Of a DNA stretch of 64,000 nt, positions 26,773 to 34,842 are shown piece after piece. A program made the translations under genes and the position numbers. Below the pieces are notes generated by a model. That model worked only from the letters and a program-made list of their open reading frames with translations. It was not told the DNA's origin and ran no database searches. Location of the stretch: positions 25,327 through 89,326 of the forward strand of contig JBJXFE010000043.1 of NCBI GenBank assembly GCA_046153875.1, given 5' to 3'. The DNA is from JBJXFE01 sp046153875 (GTDB taxonomy: Bacteria; Planctomycetota; Phycisphaerae; Phycisphaerales; UBA1924). Numbering within the stretch: the stretch's first letter is position 1; each line of letters begins with the position of its first letter.

Positions 26773-28311
26773 ATGACCCCGCGGCGACTCGCCCTTGAAC
26801 TCGCGATCCTGGCGGCCGTCTGCGCCGGCGTGTTCTGGACGCGCCTGGGCGCCACCGGGATCTCGATGAGCGAAGGGCACCGCGTGCTGCCCGCCTGGGA
26901 GATGCTCGACTCCGGCGAGTGGCTGGTGCCGCGGCTCTTCGGGCAGGCGTACCTGCGCAAGCCGCCCGGGATGCCGTGGGCCGTGGCCCTGTCGTCGGAG
27001 GTCTTCGGGCGGACGGAGTTCGCGGTCCGGGCGGTGTCGGCGGTGTCGGCGACGGCAATGGCGTTCCTGGCGTACGGCTTCGCACGCCGGTGGTTCGGCC
27101 CGCCCTGGGCGCTCGCGGCGGGGCTGATGTCCGCGTTGACGCCCGTGTTCTGGTCCACGGGGCGCAGCGCGGAGATCGAGGCCCTGAACAACGCCGCGAG
27201 CATGGCGGCGGTGCTGTTGCTCCTGGACGTCACGGTATTTCGCGGGTTAGTGGCGCGCCGGTCGCGGTCCGGCGCGGTGTTCTCCGTCGTGCTGCTCGCC
27301 GTGGCCCTTCTCGCCGCGGCGCTGGCCAAGGGGCCCGCGTCCGTGCCGTGCCTCGTCGCGGCGATCGGCGCGGCGTGCATCGCCACGCGATCGGCGGGCC
27401 CGCTGCGGGACGCCGTGATGTGGGGCGGGGTCGCGCTGGCAGGCGCGGGCGTGGGGGCTCTCGCGTGGGCGATCCTGCGCGCTGCGGAGGGGTTGAGCCC
27501 GGTTCTCCAGGGGCCTGGAGAGTTCCTCTGGAACGGGCAGAGCCTGAGCGCGCGGGCGGTGTGGAGGGTGGTCAAGCTCGCGCCGGAGTCGCTGGCGATC
27601 GCGCTCCCGGCGACGCTCGGGCTGATCGTGTGCTTCCGGGGGCGCGCCGCGAGGAGCAGCGAGGAGCCGGGCACGGCGGATTCCGGCGTGCGCATGGCGT
27701 CGGCGCTCGCGTGGACGTGCCTGCTCTCGCTGGCGATCTTCGTGACGACGGGTGTGAACAACCCGCGGTACACGCTCCCGGCGTTCACGATCGTGCCGTT
27801 GCTCGCGGCGTTCGTCGCGCGGGAGGCCGCGACGGGGCTCGACGAGCGTGGCCGACGGCTCGCCCGAACGCTGTTGCTCGGCTCGCCGCTTGCGTGGCCG
27901 GTCGTGCTGCTGATCGCGGCCGGCGTGTATGTCGGCGTGGTGGAGCCGCGCAAGCGGGCGTCGAGCGGGCGCGAGCCGGGGATCGCCCTGGCCGCGGCCC
28001 TGCCCGACGGCGCGGAAGTCTGGGCCGACGACCTGATCGAGGCCCGTCCCGAGGTGCTGCACTACGCGCGACAGCGTGCGGCCGGGGAGGGGCGGCGCGT
28101 CACCATCCGCTGGATGCCGCGCCGCGGCGGGCCGCCGAGGATCCCGCCCGAGAGCGGCAACGAAGAAAAACGGTACATCGTGCTCCGCACCGACACGGGT
28201 TCGAACGAACGCGAGCTCTGCCGGCAGTCCGGCGCACTGGACCGCCTGCGTCCCGTGACCGACGGGCGCGTCCACGACTTCGCGTTTACGTTGTACGAAG
28301 TGATCCGCTGA
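26773..28311 (+). CDS. ArnT/PMT-like membrane glycosyltransferase (GT39/GT83 type)
   Basis: 512 residues with about ten predicted membrane helices in the first ~390 residues. The N-terminal periplasmic loop holds MSEGHRVLPAWEMLDSGEW and then YLRKPPGMPW, matching the ArnT layout (acidic residue plus Arg, LxSGxW, and KPP-x-x-x-W), where the loop binds a polyprenyl-phosphate sugar. The first acidic position is SEGHR rather than the usual DExR. The last ~110 residues form a soluble domain. It probably transfers a sugar from a lipid carrier to an envelope molecule. Confidence 0.8.
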   Translation: MTPRRLALELAILAAVCAGVFWTRLGATGISMSEGHRVLPAWEMLDSGEWLVPRLFGQAYLRKPPGMPWAVALSSEVFGRTEFAVRAVSAVSATAMAFLAYGFARRWFGPPWALAAGLMSALTPVFWSTGRSAEIEALNNAASMAAVLLLLDVTVFRGLVARRSRSGAVFSVVLLAVALLAAALAKGPASVPCLVAAIGAACIATRSAGPLRDAVMWGGVALAGAGVGALAWAILRAAEGLSPVLQGPGEFLWNGQSLSARAVWRVVKLAPESLAIALPATLGLIVCFRGRAARSSEEPGTADSGVRMASALAWTCLLSLAIFVTTGVNNPRYTLPAFTIVPLLAAFVAREAATGLDERGRRLARTLLLGSPLAWPVVLLIAAGVYVGVVEPRKRASSGREPGIALAAALPDGAEVWADDLIEARPEVLHYARQRAAGEGRRVTIRWMPRRGGPPRIPPESGNEEKRYIVLRTDTGSNERELCRQSGALDRLRPVTDGRVHDFAFTLYEVIR

Positions 28312-28326
28312 GCCCAGGGTCGAGCC

Positions 28327-29046
28327 TCACCGCCGCTTGAAGGCGGCCCGAAGCCGGCGCTTCGGCGGGGTCTCGTCGTCCACGAAGTCATCGACGGGGC
28401 GCGTGGGGTACCACCCCTGGGCCTCCATCAGGCCGCAGAGCTCCGAGCAGGTCAGCGGGTACGGCGGTGCCGTGGCGGCCTCCAGGGGTTCGACCTCGTC
28501 GCGTCCGCGGCAGATCGCCAGCACGCACCCGCGCGGGCGCGCGAGCGTGACGGCCGCCTGCGCCGCGTGCTCGCGCAGCGACGGGTGGAGCGCCTGGAGC
28601 GTGCACACTTCGACGACGAGGTCCGCGCGGCGCGGCAGACCCGCGGGCAGGTTGAACAGGTCCGCGGCGACCAGCCGATCGGCGATCTCCGGGTGCAGCC
28701 GTTTCGCCCAGTCGATGGCGGTGGGGGAGACGTCGAACCCGAGCACGTCGTACCCGCGCCCCGCGAGCTCGACCACATCGTGACCAAGTCCGCAGCCGAC
28801 GACGGTGACGGCCGCCCCGGGGCGGATGACGCTGGGAGCCTCGGCGTTGAGCCAGGAGACGAGCGCGGGGTTGGCGTGCGAGTCCGCCCACGGGACGTGC
28901 CCCGTGTCGCCGTCGGCGCGGTGATAGATTTCCTCGAAGTACCGCACCCATGCGTTCGGATCGGTGGTCGCGGGAGCAACGGCAGGCCCGAGGGTGGCCG
29001 CCTCCACGCCGACGTGTACCGGCCGATTCTGGATCAGCGTCGCCAT
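28327..29046 (-). CDS. Class I SAM-dependent methyltransferase (thiopurine-methyltransferase-like)
   Basis: 239 residues from ATG 29046. The SAM-binding motif is VTVVGCGLGHDVVELAGRGYDVLGFDVSP and the core continues with LVVEVCTLQALHP. The order with an N-terminal YFEEIYHRADGDTGHVPWA segment resembles the thiopurine/thiol S-methyltransferase (TPMT-like) group. Small-molecule thiol, halide or tellurite acceptors are possible, but none can be chosen. A promoter pair lies 70-100 bases upstream. It is convergent with the glycosyltransferase. Confidence 0.8.
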   Translation of the reverse strand: MATLIQNRPVHVGVEAATLGPAVAPATTDPNAWVRYFEEIYHRADGDTGHVPWADSHANPALVSWLNAEAPSVIRPGAAVTVVGCGLGHDVVELAGRGYDVLGFDVSPTAIDWAKRLHPEIADRLVAADLFNLPAGLPRRADLVVEVCTLQALHPSLREHAAQAAVTLARPRGCVLAICRGRDEVEPLEAATAPPYPLTCSELCGLMEAQGWYPTRPVDDFVDDETPPKRRLRAAFKRR

Positions 29047-29122
29047 GTCGCACCCCCGCAGGTTGAACCTGGGCACGACTCGCTCACAGGCGCGGCCCAA
29101 AGGCCGCCGCCCGGGCGAATGT

Positions 29123-29151
29123 ATCCTAACCTCACACCCGGACCCCAACAA
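29123..29151 (-). promoter_or_regulatory. Candidate sigma-70 promoter of the TPMT-like methyltransferase
   Basis: TTGTTG (29146-29151) and TAGGAT (29123-29128) are 17 nt apart on the minus strand, giving a ~70-nt leader. The remaining part of the gap to mqnA (29152-29378) shows no gene. Confidence 0.5.
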
Positions 29152-29378
29152 GGCCTGAGTTGCCCAGGCTGCCGGCTCCGAGGTCGAATCCCGTGCGCCC
29201 CGCCCAAGGATCGGACCCTTCGTTGCTTCGTACTGAATCCCCTTGCAGTTGAGCGGGTGCGTGATGGCATGATCCGCGGCGCCGCGCCGGGATTGCAGCA
29301 TAACAGTTTGATGATGCTTGGGTTATGAATTCCGGCAGGATCGTGCCCATCGCGCGAGGACACCCTCCGGGCCGGGGA

Positions 29379-29384
29379 TACAGT
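29379..29384 (+). promoter_or_regulatory. -10 element of mqnA (near-leaderless)
   Basis: TACAGT is five bases before ATG 29390. Confidence 0.4.
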
Positions 29385-29389
29385 TGCCG

Positions 29390-30229
29390 ATGGAACCGGT
29401 GCGGATCGCCTGTGTTCGGTATCTGAACACCCTTCCGCTTATCCACGGGCTCGACAAGCTCGCCGCCATTGACCTCAAGCTTGAGGTTCCTTCGCGGATC
29501 GCGGCTCTCGTGCGGTGCGATGGTGCGGACGTGGGGCTCGTGTCGCTGATCGACGCCGTTCGACCCTCGACCGGCTGCGACGAGCCGTTGGCGATCCTGC
29601 CCGTCGGGATGATCGGGTGCGACGGGCCGACGCTCACCGTCCGGCTCTTCTCGTCGGTGCCGCTGGATCGGGTGACGATGCTGCACGCCGATTCGGAGAG
29701 CCACACGTCGGTCGCGCTCTGCCGCATCGTGCTGGACAAGCTGTACGGGGTGCGCCCGGAGGTGGTCGCGTTCGACGCGCGGGCCCACGATGCTGCGGCC
29801 GGCGGCTGGCCGGCGACGGTCCTGCTCATCGGCGACAAGGTCGTCGCCGACCCGCCGCCCGCGGACCGTTTTCCACACCAGCTCGACCTCGGGCAGGCGT
29901 GGAAGGAGTTGACGGGGTGGCCCTTCGTGTACGCCGCGTGGATGTGCCGCGCGGGCCGGGCCGACTCGGCGAGCATCCGCACGGCCGCCGCGGTGCTCGA
30001 CCGGCAGCGGCGGCGCAATCGGCTCCGTCTCGACGGCATCGCGGAGCGGTCCGCGTCGGAGCACGGCTGGCCGACCGCGATGGCGCGGCGGTACCTCGGC
30101 TCGCTGCTGCGATACGAGATCGGCCCCCGCGAGCGTGAGGCCGCTGAGCGCTTCGTCGCGATGGCCGCGGAGGCGGGGATCGTGCCGGCGGCGGAACTCG
30201 CCTGGTCGGACGCGGCCGCGATCGCCTGA
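29390..30229 (+). CDS. mqnA: Menaquinone biosynthesis protein MqnA (chorismate dehydratase)
   Basis: 279 residues. MqnA dehydrates chorismate to 3-enolpyruvyl-benzoate, the first committed step of the futalosine route to menaquinone. The N-terminus IACVRYLNTLPLIHGL and the later GADVGLVSLIDAV and VLLIGDKVV segments are typical of the periplasmic-binding-protein-like MqnA/MqnD fold. The start is fixed by the family N-terminus. Other mqn genes are not in the window. It implies respiration through menaquinone. Confidence 0.88.
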   Translation: MEPVRIACVRYLNTLPLIHGLDKLAAIDLKLEVPSRIAALVRCDGADVGLVSLIDAVRPSTGCDEPLAILPVGMIGCDGPTLTVRLFSSVPLDRVTMLHADSESHTSVALCRIVLDKLYGVRPEVVAFDARAHDAAAGGWPATVLLIGDKVVADPPPADRFPHQLDLGQAWKELTGWPFVYAAWMCRAGRADSASIRTAAAVLDRQRRRNRLRLDGIAERSASEHGWPTAMARRYLGSLLRYEIGPREREAAERFVAMAAEAGIVPAAELAWSDAAAIA

Positions 30230-30260
30230 GGCGCGTGCCGCGTTCAGCCAGCCGCTGTGT

Positions 30261-30299
30261 TCTGGCCCTCTGCTGCTTTGCTCCTCTGGCCCTTTGCAC
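30261..30299 (+). repeat. Degenerate octamer tandem repeat before the sigma-like gene
   Basis: Five 8-base units in register: TCTGGCCC, TCTGCTGC, TTTGCTCC, TCTGGCCC, TTTGCACA. The last one runs into the start codon. Confidence 0.5.
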
Positions 30300-31979
30300 A
30301 TGCCCCCACTTCCCCGCATCCGCGCCGCCGCCCTCGCCGAGCTGGCGAAACAACTGCGGTTTGTGCCGCGGGAAACGCTGCGCAAGCAGCTCGCGCGCGT
30401 GGAGGAGCTCGCCGCCGAGCTGGACCCCGCGGGCGGTTACCCCGAGGACTGGGTCGCGTTCCGCATCACGGGGTTCCGGGGCGCGGGCGGGCCGGCGTCG
30501 GTCCTGACCGGTTCGGCCCTGCTCGCGGACCTCTCCGCGTTCGCCGAGCGGCTGACGGCCCACGCGCCCGAGGCGTGGGGCGAGCTTCCGGCGGGTTCGA
30601 TCATCGATGCGGCGGCGCTGGGCGCGCGCTGGCGCGTGAGCCGCAAGACCATCGAGCGGTGCCGGCGCAAGGGGTTGATCGCCCACCGCGTCCGCGGCGC
30701 GAACGGGCGCGTGCGGCTGGCGTTCCCGGTCGCGGGCGTGGAGCGGTTCGAGTCGCGCCACGCGCCGGAACTCGCCGGGGCGGGCGCGTTCTCGAGGATC
30801 GATCCGCACGTTGAGCGACGCATGATCCGCCGGGCCGGCGCGTACCGGCGCAAGCTGCGGTTCTCTCTCAACCGCGCGGCCCAGCGGCTGGCGGCGAAGT
30901 ACGAGCGGTCGCTGGAGGCGGTGCGCCAGGTGCTCCGCCGCCATGAGGCGCGTTCGGGCGAGCCCATCTTCGCGGAGCCAGGGCCGCCCTCGGCGAGAGA
31001 ACGGCGCGTGATCGTGCGCGCGGCGCGCCACGCGATCGAGCCGGGCGACATCGCCGAGCGGTTCGGGCGATCGACGACGAGCATCCGGCGGGTGATCACG
31101 GACGAACGCGCGGCGGCGTTGCAGGGGCTCGGGCTGGCGGGGCCGGGGGCGGTTTTGCCGTGGCGGGGCCCCAAGGGGAAGCCGCGTGAAGACGCGCTGG
31201 AGCACGAGGCCGCGAGGGCAGACCTCGGCGCGCCGGGCGAGACCGACCTGCTCGCCTTCATCGAGGCGGCCCGCGAACAGGACGCGCCCGATGCGACGAC
31301 GGAGCGGGCGCGGGCCGCGGCGTATCACGCGCTGGTGGCGCGGGCCGCGGCGATCATCGCGGCGCAGCCGGAGCACGGGGCGTCCGCTTCAGCGGTGGAT
31401 GAGGCCGAGACGCGCCTGCGCTGGGCGGCGCGCCTGAAGGCGGAACTCGTGCGGACCCAGTGGGGGCTCGTCGTGCGGACGATCGAGTCGGGGCTCGGCC
31501 GACCCCCGGAGCAGTTGAGATCGCCGCTGCTGCTGGCGCTGGTGCGTGAGTCGCTCGCGGCGCTCGCGGAGGCGGTGGACCAGTTCAGGCCCGGGACGGG
31601 CGCGGGCGGAAGGCTCGCCGCGCCCGCGGGGCTCGCCATGACGCGGGTCGTGGCGCGGTTCGCCAAGGAGCACGCGGCGGAACTGCGGACGGGGGCGCGC
31701 GCGACGCCTCGGCTCGGGGCGGGCGTGCAGCTGCCGGACTGGACGCGATCGGTTGCGCCGTGGCAGGCATTCCTGGAACCCGATCCGCGCGTGCGGGCGG
31801 GCTTGGCCGGCCTCGACGAGCGGGTCCGGGCGTTTCTCGCGCAGCGCTTTGGTTGGGGTGGCCCGGCGCGAACGCTGGCTGAACTCGCGGGGCTGTTCAA
31901 GACCACGGTGATCAAGGCGGCGATCCTTGAGCGGAAGGTCGTCCGTGCGGCACTGAGCCGAGGCGCGCCGGTGCGGTAG
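30300..31979 (+). CDS. Divergent sigma-70-like transcription factor with extra helix-turn-helix units
   Basis: 559 residues from ATG 30300. Residues ~100-135 look like a MerR/excisionase-type HTH (LGARWRVSRKTIERCRRKG). Two more HTH-like segments are at ~188-216 (RLAAKYERSLEAVRQVLRR) and ~247-266 (DIAERFGRSTTSIRRVI). Residues ~369-453 resemble sigma region 2 (WGLVVRTIESGL ... LLLALVRESLAALAEAVDQF), although the conserved FDP-x-x-G-x-x-F is degenerate. Residues ~504-550 resemble region 4.2 (RTLAELAGLFKTTVIKAAI). Length and order differ from housekeeping and ECF sigma factors. A regulatory DNA-binding role is likely; true sigma activity is inference. It lies 11 bases before gatB. Confidence 0.6.
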   Translation: MPPLPRIRAAALAELAKQLRFVPRETLRKQLARVEELAAELDPAGGYPEDWVAFRITGFRGAGGPASVLTGSALLADLSAFAERLTAHAPEAWGELPAGSIIDAAALGARWRVSRKTIERCRRKGLIAHRVRGANGRVRLAFPVAGVERFESRHAPELAGAGAFSRIDPHVERRMIRRAGAYRRKLRFSLNRAAQRLAAKYERSLEAVRQVLRRHEARSGEPIFAEPGPPSARERRVIVRAARHAIEPGDIAERFGRSTTSIRRVITDERAAALQGLGLAGPGAVLPWRGPKGKPREDALEHEAARADLGAPGETDLLAFIEAAREQDAPDATTERARAAAYHALVARAAAIIAAQPEHGASASAVDEAETRLRWAARLKAELVRTQWGLVVRTIESGLGRPPEQLRSPLLLALVRESLAALAEAVDQFRPGTGAGGRLAAPAGLAMTRVVARFAKEHAAELRTGARATPRLGAGVQLPDWTRSVAPWQAFLEPDPRVRAGLAGLDERVRAFLAQRFGWGGPARTLAELAGLFKTTVIKAAILERKVVRAALSRGAPVR

Positions 31980-31982
31980 GAT
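31977..31982 (+). promoter_or_regulatory. -10 element of gatB (near-leaderless)
   Basis: TAGGAT is eight bases before ATG 31991, overlapping the stop codon of the upstream gene. Confidence 0.4.
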
Positions 31983-31990
31983 GCCGTCGC

Positions 31991-33577
31991 ATGGCGTCGA
32001 TCGTCTCGGTGCGGTTGAAGGTCGGCCTGGAGGTCCACGTCGAGCTCGCGACGCGGAGCAAGATGTTCAGCCGCGCGCCGAACGGGGCGCACCCGGAGTT
32101 CGACGGGGCCGCGCCGAACACGCTGATCGACCCGACGGTGCTGGGGCTGCCCGGGTCGCTCCCGGTTATGAACCGGGCGGCGGTCGAGATGGCGATGCTC
32201 GTCGGGCTGGCCCTGGGCTGCCGCGTCGCGGAGTTCACCAAGTGGGACCGCAAGGGGTACTTCTACCCGGACCTACCCAAGGGCTACCAGATCAGTCAGT
32301 ACGACCTGCCGCTGTGCGCGGGCGGGGCGGTGGAGGTGCCCGCGGCGGATGAACGCGGGTTCGTGCTGCCCGAGGCGCCGACGCGGCGCGTGCGGATCAC
32401 GCGGGCCCACCTCGAAGAGGACGCGGGCAAGCTGCTCCACGAGGCGCCGGGCGGCGCACCGATCGACTTCTCGATCGTGGACCTCAACCGCGCGGGCACG
32501 CCGCTGCTGGAGATCGTCACCGAGCCGGATTTCGTCGCCGTTCAGGACGTGGTGATGTTCGCGAAAATGCTCCGCGACCTGTGCCGCTCCCTCGGCGTCA
32601 CGCAGGGCGTGATGCAGAAGGGGCACATGCGGTTCGAGCCGAACATCAACACGCTGCTGACGCTCAACGACGGGCGGACCGTCGCCACGCCGATCGTGGA
32701 GATCAAGAACCTCAACTCGTTCAAGTCGCTCGCCGGGGCGATCGTGTACGAGCTTGCCGAGCAACCCCGTCGCTGGGAGCGGGACGGACGCGAGATGAGC
32801 CCCGGCTCCAAGACCACACGCGGCTGGGACGACGCACGGGGCGAGACCTACATCCAGCGGGAGAAGGAGGACGCGCCGGACTACCGCTACTTCCCCGACC
32901 CGGACCTGCCGCCCGTCGTCGTGGACGCAGGCTGGCGCGAGGCGGTGCGGGCGAAGCTGCCGGAGCCGCCGATGGCGCGGCTGCTGCGGTACGTAAAGGA
33001 GTTCGGGTTGGCGGCGCAGGAGGCCGCGGCGATCACCGACGAGCGCGGCACATGCCTCCTGTTTGAACGCACGATCGAGGCGATGGCCGGGCTCGGGATC
33101 GAGCGTGCGCGGGCCGGACGGGTCGCGGCGAACCTGCTGCTCCAGAGCGGGGCCAAGCGTGCCAACGAGCGAGCCGTGCCGATCCACGAACTCGGCATCG
33201 GAGCAGGCGCGATCGCCGGGATAGCGAAGCTTCGCGAGGACGGGCGGATCAGCGCGGCCGCGGCGGATGAGCTTTTCGAGATTCTGTGCGAGGCGGGGGC
33301 GAGACAGCGAGACAGCGAGACAGCGAGACAGGGGGGGGAAGCGGACGTGGAGGCGATCGCGCGGGAGCGGGGCATGCTCCTCGTCCGCGACGACGCGGCG
33401 CTCGACCGCTGGTGCGACGAGGCGATCGCAGCGAACGCCCAGGCGGCCGCGGACGTGCGGGCCGGCAAGATGCAGGCGGTGGGACGGCTCGTGGGCGCGG
33501 CGATGAAGTCCGCGGGCGGCCACGCGGATGCCAAGGCGGTCAGGGATCGGTTGCTGGCGAAACTGGGGCCGGCGTAG
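31991..33577 (+). CDS. gatB: Asp-tRNA(Asn)/Glu-tRNA(Gln) amidotransferase subunit B
   Basis: 528 residues. GatB phosphorylates and amidates mischarged Glu-tRNA(Gln) or Asp-tRNA(Asn) with GatA and GatC, neither of which is encoded here. The family start VGLEVHVELATRSKMFS, the GYQISQYD segment and AGTPLLEIVTEPD are present, followed by the helical and YqeY-like tail domains. Between helical domain and tail, codons for ARQRDSETARQGGEAD come from a four-copy 8-bp repeat and a G8 run. Because eight is not a multiple of three, any copy-number change would truncate the protein before the tRNA-binding YqeY tail. Confidence 0.95.
   Translation: MASIVSVRLKVGLEVHVELATRSKMFSRAPNGAHPEFDGAAPNTLIDPTVLGLPGSLPVMNRAAVEMAMLVGLALGCRVAEFTKWDRKGYFYPDLPKGYQISQYDLPLCAGGAVEVPAADERGFVLPEAPTRRVRITRAHLEEDAGKLLHEAPGGAPIDFSIVDLNRAGTPLLEIVTEPDFVAVQDVVMFAKMLRDLCRSLGVTQGVMQKGHMRFEPNINTLLTLNDGRTVATPIVEIKNLNSFKSLAGAIVYELAEQPRRWERDGREMSPGSKTTRGWDDARGETYIQREKEDAPDYRYFPDPDLPPVVVDAGWREAVRAKLPEPPMARLLRYVKEFGLAAQEAAAITDERGTCLLFERTIEAMAGLGIERARAGRVAANLLLQSGAKRANERAVPIHELGIGAGAIAGIAKLREDGRISAAAADELFEILCEAGARQRDSETARQGGEADVEAIARERGMLLVRDDAALDRWCDEAIAANAQAAADVRAGKMQAVGRLVGAAMKSAGGHADAKAVRDRLLAKLGPA
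33301..33338 (+). repeat. Octamer tandem repeat plus G8 tract inside gatB
   Basis: GAGACAGC occurs four times in register (the last copy as GAGACAGG) and continues into a run of eight G. The same octamer recurs at 54991-55014. Confidence 0.85.
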
Positions 33578-33592
33578 CGGCGGCGGGGCCGA

Positions 33593-33742
33593 TCAGCTGC
33601 GCTTCTTATCCGCGACGTTCAGGCTGCGACCGGCGCGGCGCTTGCGGTTCATCATCTTCCGCCCGTCCTTGGTCTTCATGCGGGCGCGGAACCCGATCGA
33701 GCGCTTGCGCTTCAGTCGGCTGATGCGGTGCGGATAATGCAT
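33593..33742 (-). CDS. rpmH: 50S ribosomal protein bL34
   Basis: 49 residues, too short for common ORF cut-offs. The core KRKRSIGFRARMKTKDGRKM followed by MNRKRRAGRSLNV matches bL34 (KRKRxxGFRxRM ... GRxVLxxRRxKGR). It is a structural protein of the large subunit near the exit tunnel. In most bacteria rpmH sits with dnaA and rnpA; here it is alone, divergent from rnc and convergent with gatB with 15 bases between the stops. A near-consensus -10 (TATAAC) lies upstream. Confidence 0.93.
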   Translation of the reverse strand: MHYPHRISRLKRKRSIGFRARMKTKDGRKMMNRKRRAGRSLNVADKKRS

Positions 33743-33795
33743 GGATCGGTCCTCGGCCCGGATGCCTCGCGGCGGGCCGCGCAGGACGGGGAGGA

Positions 33796-33801
33796 GTTAT
33801 A
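33796..33801 (-). promoter_or_regulatory. -10 element of rpmH
   Basis: TATAAC is one of the best -10 hexamers in the window, as expected for a ribosomal protein gene. The leader would be about 45 nt. Confidence 0.5.
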
Positions 33802-33940
33802 GCGGTGCCGGGGGCTTCGTTCCACGCTTGGAGTGCGTGCCCGATGCTTGGCCGGCGGCATCGGATCGGGCTCCGGTCGGCCCGGGTGAAGTGCGGGTGG
33901 AGGGCTCCCGGGGCGTCGTGCGGCCGCACACCGCGCGGAA

Positions 33941-33946
33941 TATGCT
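33941..33946 (+). promoter_or_regulatory. -10 element of rnc (leaderless)
   Basis: TATGCT is seven bases before ATG 33954. Confidence 0.55.
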
Positions 33947-33953
33947 TGCCCGC

Positions 33954-34694
33954 ATGTCCGACGAGGTGCGAGACCGGGCCGAACGGAGCCTCGGGTACAC
34001 CTTCAGGAACGCCGACCTGCTCGCCCTCGCCCTGCGGCACGCCTCGGTCTCGGACGACCCGCTCCAGAGCAACGAACGCATGGAGTTCCTGGGCGACTCG
34101 GTCCTGGGGCTCATCGTCTCGCACCGGCTGTATGAACGGTTCCCGGCGCTGCTCGAGGGCGAGCTGACCAAGATCAAGTCCGCCGCCGTGTCGCGGCAGA
34201 CCTGCGCCCTGATCGCCCGCTCTCTCGGGCTCGAGGAGCTGCTGGTCCTGGGCAAGGGGATGCAGGGGGCGAACGGGCCGATGCCGCAGTCGCTCGCGGC
34301 GGCCGTCTTCGAGTCGCTGATCGCGGCGGTGTACCTCGACGCGGGGTACGAGCGGGCGCGCAGCTTCGTGCTGCCGCTCATCGACCCGCTCCTGGAGCGC
34401 GCCGCCAGCAGCGGGCACCAGGAGAACTTCAAGTCCGTGCTCCAGCAGCACGCCCAGCAGACGGGCCAGGGCACGCCGCTCTATCGGGTGCTCGACGAGA
34501 AGGGCCCGGACCACTCCAAGTGCTTCAAGGTGTGCGTGGAGCTGGGCGGGAAGAAGTTCCCGCCGACATGGGGGCAGGCGAAAAAGCAGGCCGAGCAGGC
34601 GGCGGCCCTCGCGGCATTGCGCGAACTGGGACTGGTCGTCGAGACCGGTGACGGGCACCTGCGCGTGGTCGGGACGCCGGAGAGCGCGGCGTGA
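33954..34694 (+). CDS. rnc: Ribonuclease III
   Basis: 246 residues from ATG 33954. The RNase III signature NERMEFLGDSVLGLI contains catalytic Glu and Asp; the second acidic cluster is AAAVFESLIAAVYLDAG. The C-terminal dsRNA-binding domain ends with WGQAKKQAEQAAALAALREL. Length is slightly above the ~226 residues of E. coli. It processes rRNA precursors and double-stranded transcripts as a homodimer. The start is set by the -10 element and the family N-terminus (LGYTFRNADLLALAL). Confidence 0.95.
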   Translation: MSDEVRDRAERSLGYTFRNADLLALALRHASVSDDPLQSNERMEFLGDSVLGLIVSHRLYERFPALLEGELTKIKSAAVSRQTCALIARSLGLEELLVLGKGMQGANGPMPQSLAAAVFESLIAAVYLDAGYERARSFVLPLIDPLLERAASSGHQENFKSVLQQHAQQTGQGTPLYRVLDEKGPDHSKCFKVCVELGGKKFPPTWGQAKKQAEQAAALAALRELGLVVETGDGHLRVVGTPESAA

Positions 34695-34707
34695 GACCCT
34701 CGACGGG

Positions 34708-34756
34708 ACGCCGAGCCTGAGCGAGTCTCCGAGCGAAGGCTCGGGTACGAACGCCT
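34708..34756. repeat. Structured dispersed repeat, copy 1 (after rnc)
   Basis: A ~49-base block with an 8-bp perfect inverted repeat CCGAGCCT / AGGCTCGG (34712-34719, 34738-34745). A near-identical block stands at 40294-40342. Both lie just downstream of a stop codon. Confidence 0.7.
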
Positions 34757-34842
34757 CGTGCGCAGACTCGCGCACAGCGCCGCTGGTCCCGAGGCTTTGT
34801 CGCGGACTCCTCGGCCTCGGCGTCCCGGGTCGAGGACCACCG

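Noticed and set aside
29175..29215. GGTCGAATCCCG, resembling the T-arm of a tRNA
   Set aside because: No 5-bp T stem forms around it, no acceptor or anticodon arm can be found, and one T-loop base is missing.
29150..29260. GGGGCGCACGGGATTCGACC on the minus strand, resembling a tmRNA 5' end
   Set aside because: There is no tag reading frame or tRNA-like 3' end before the next gene, and the space is too short.
30135..30299. Upstream extension of the sigma-like protein to 614 codons
   Set aside because: The extra part overlaps the coding end of mqnA in another frame and translates the octamer repeat; ATG 30300 fits the domain start.
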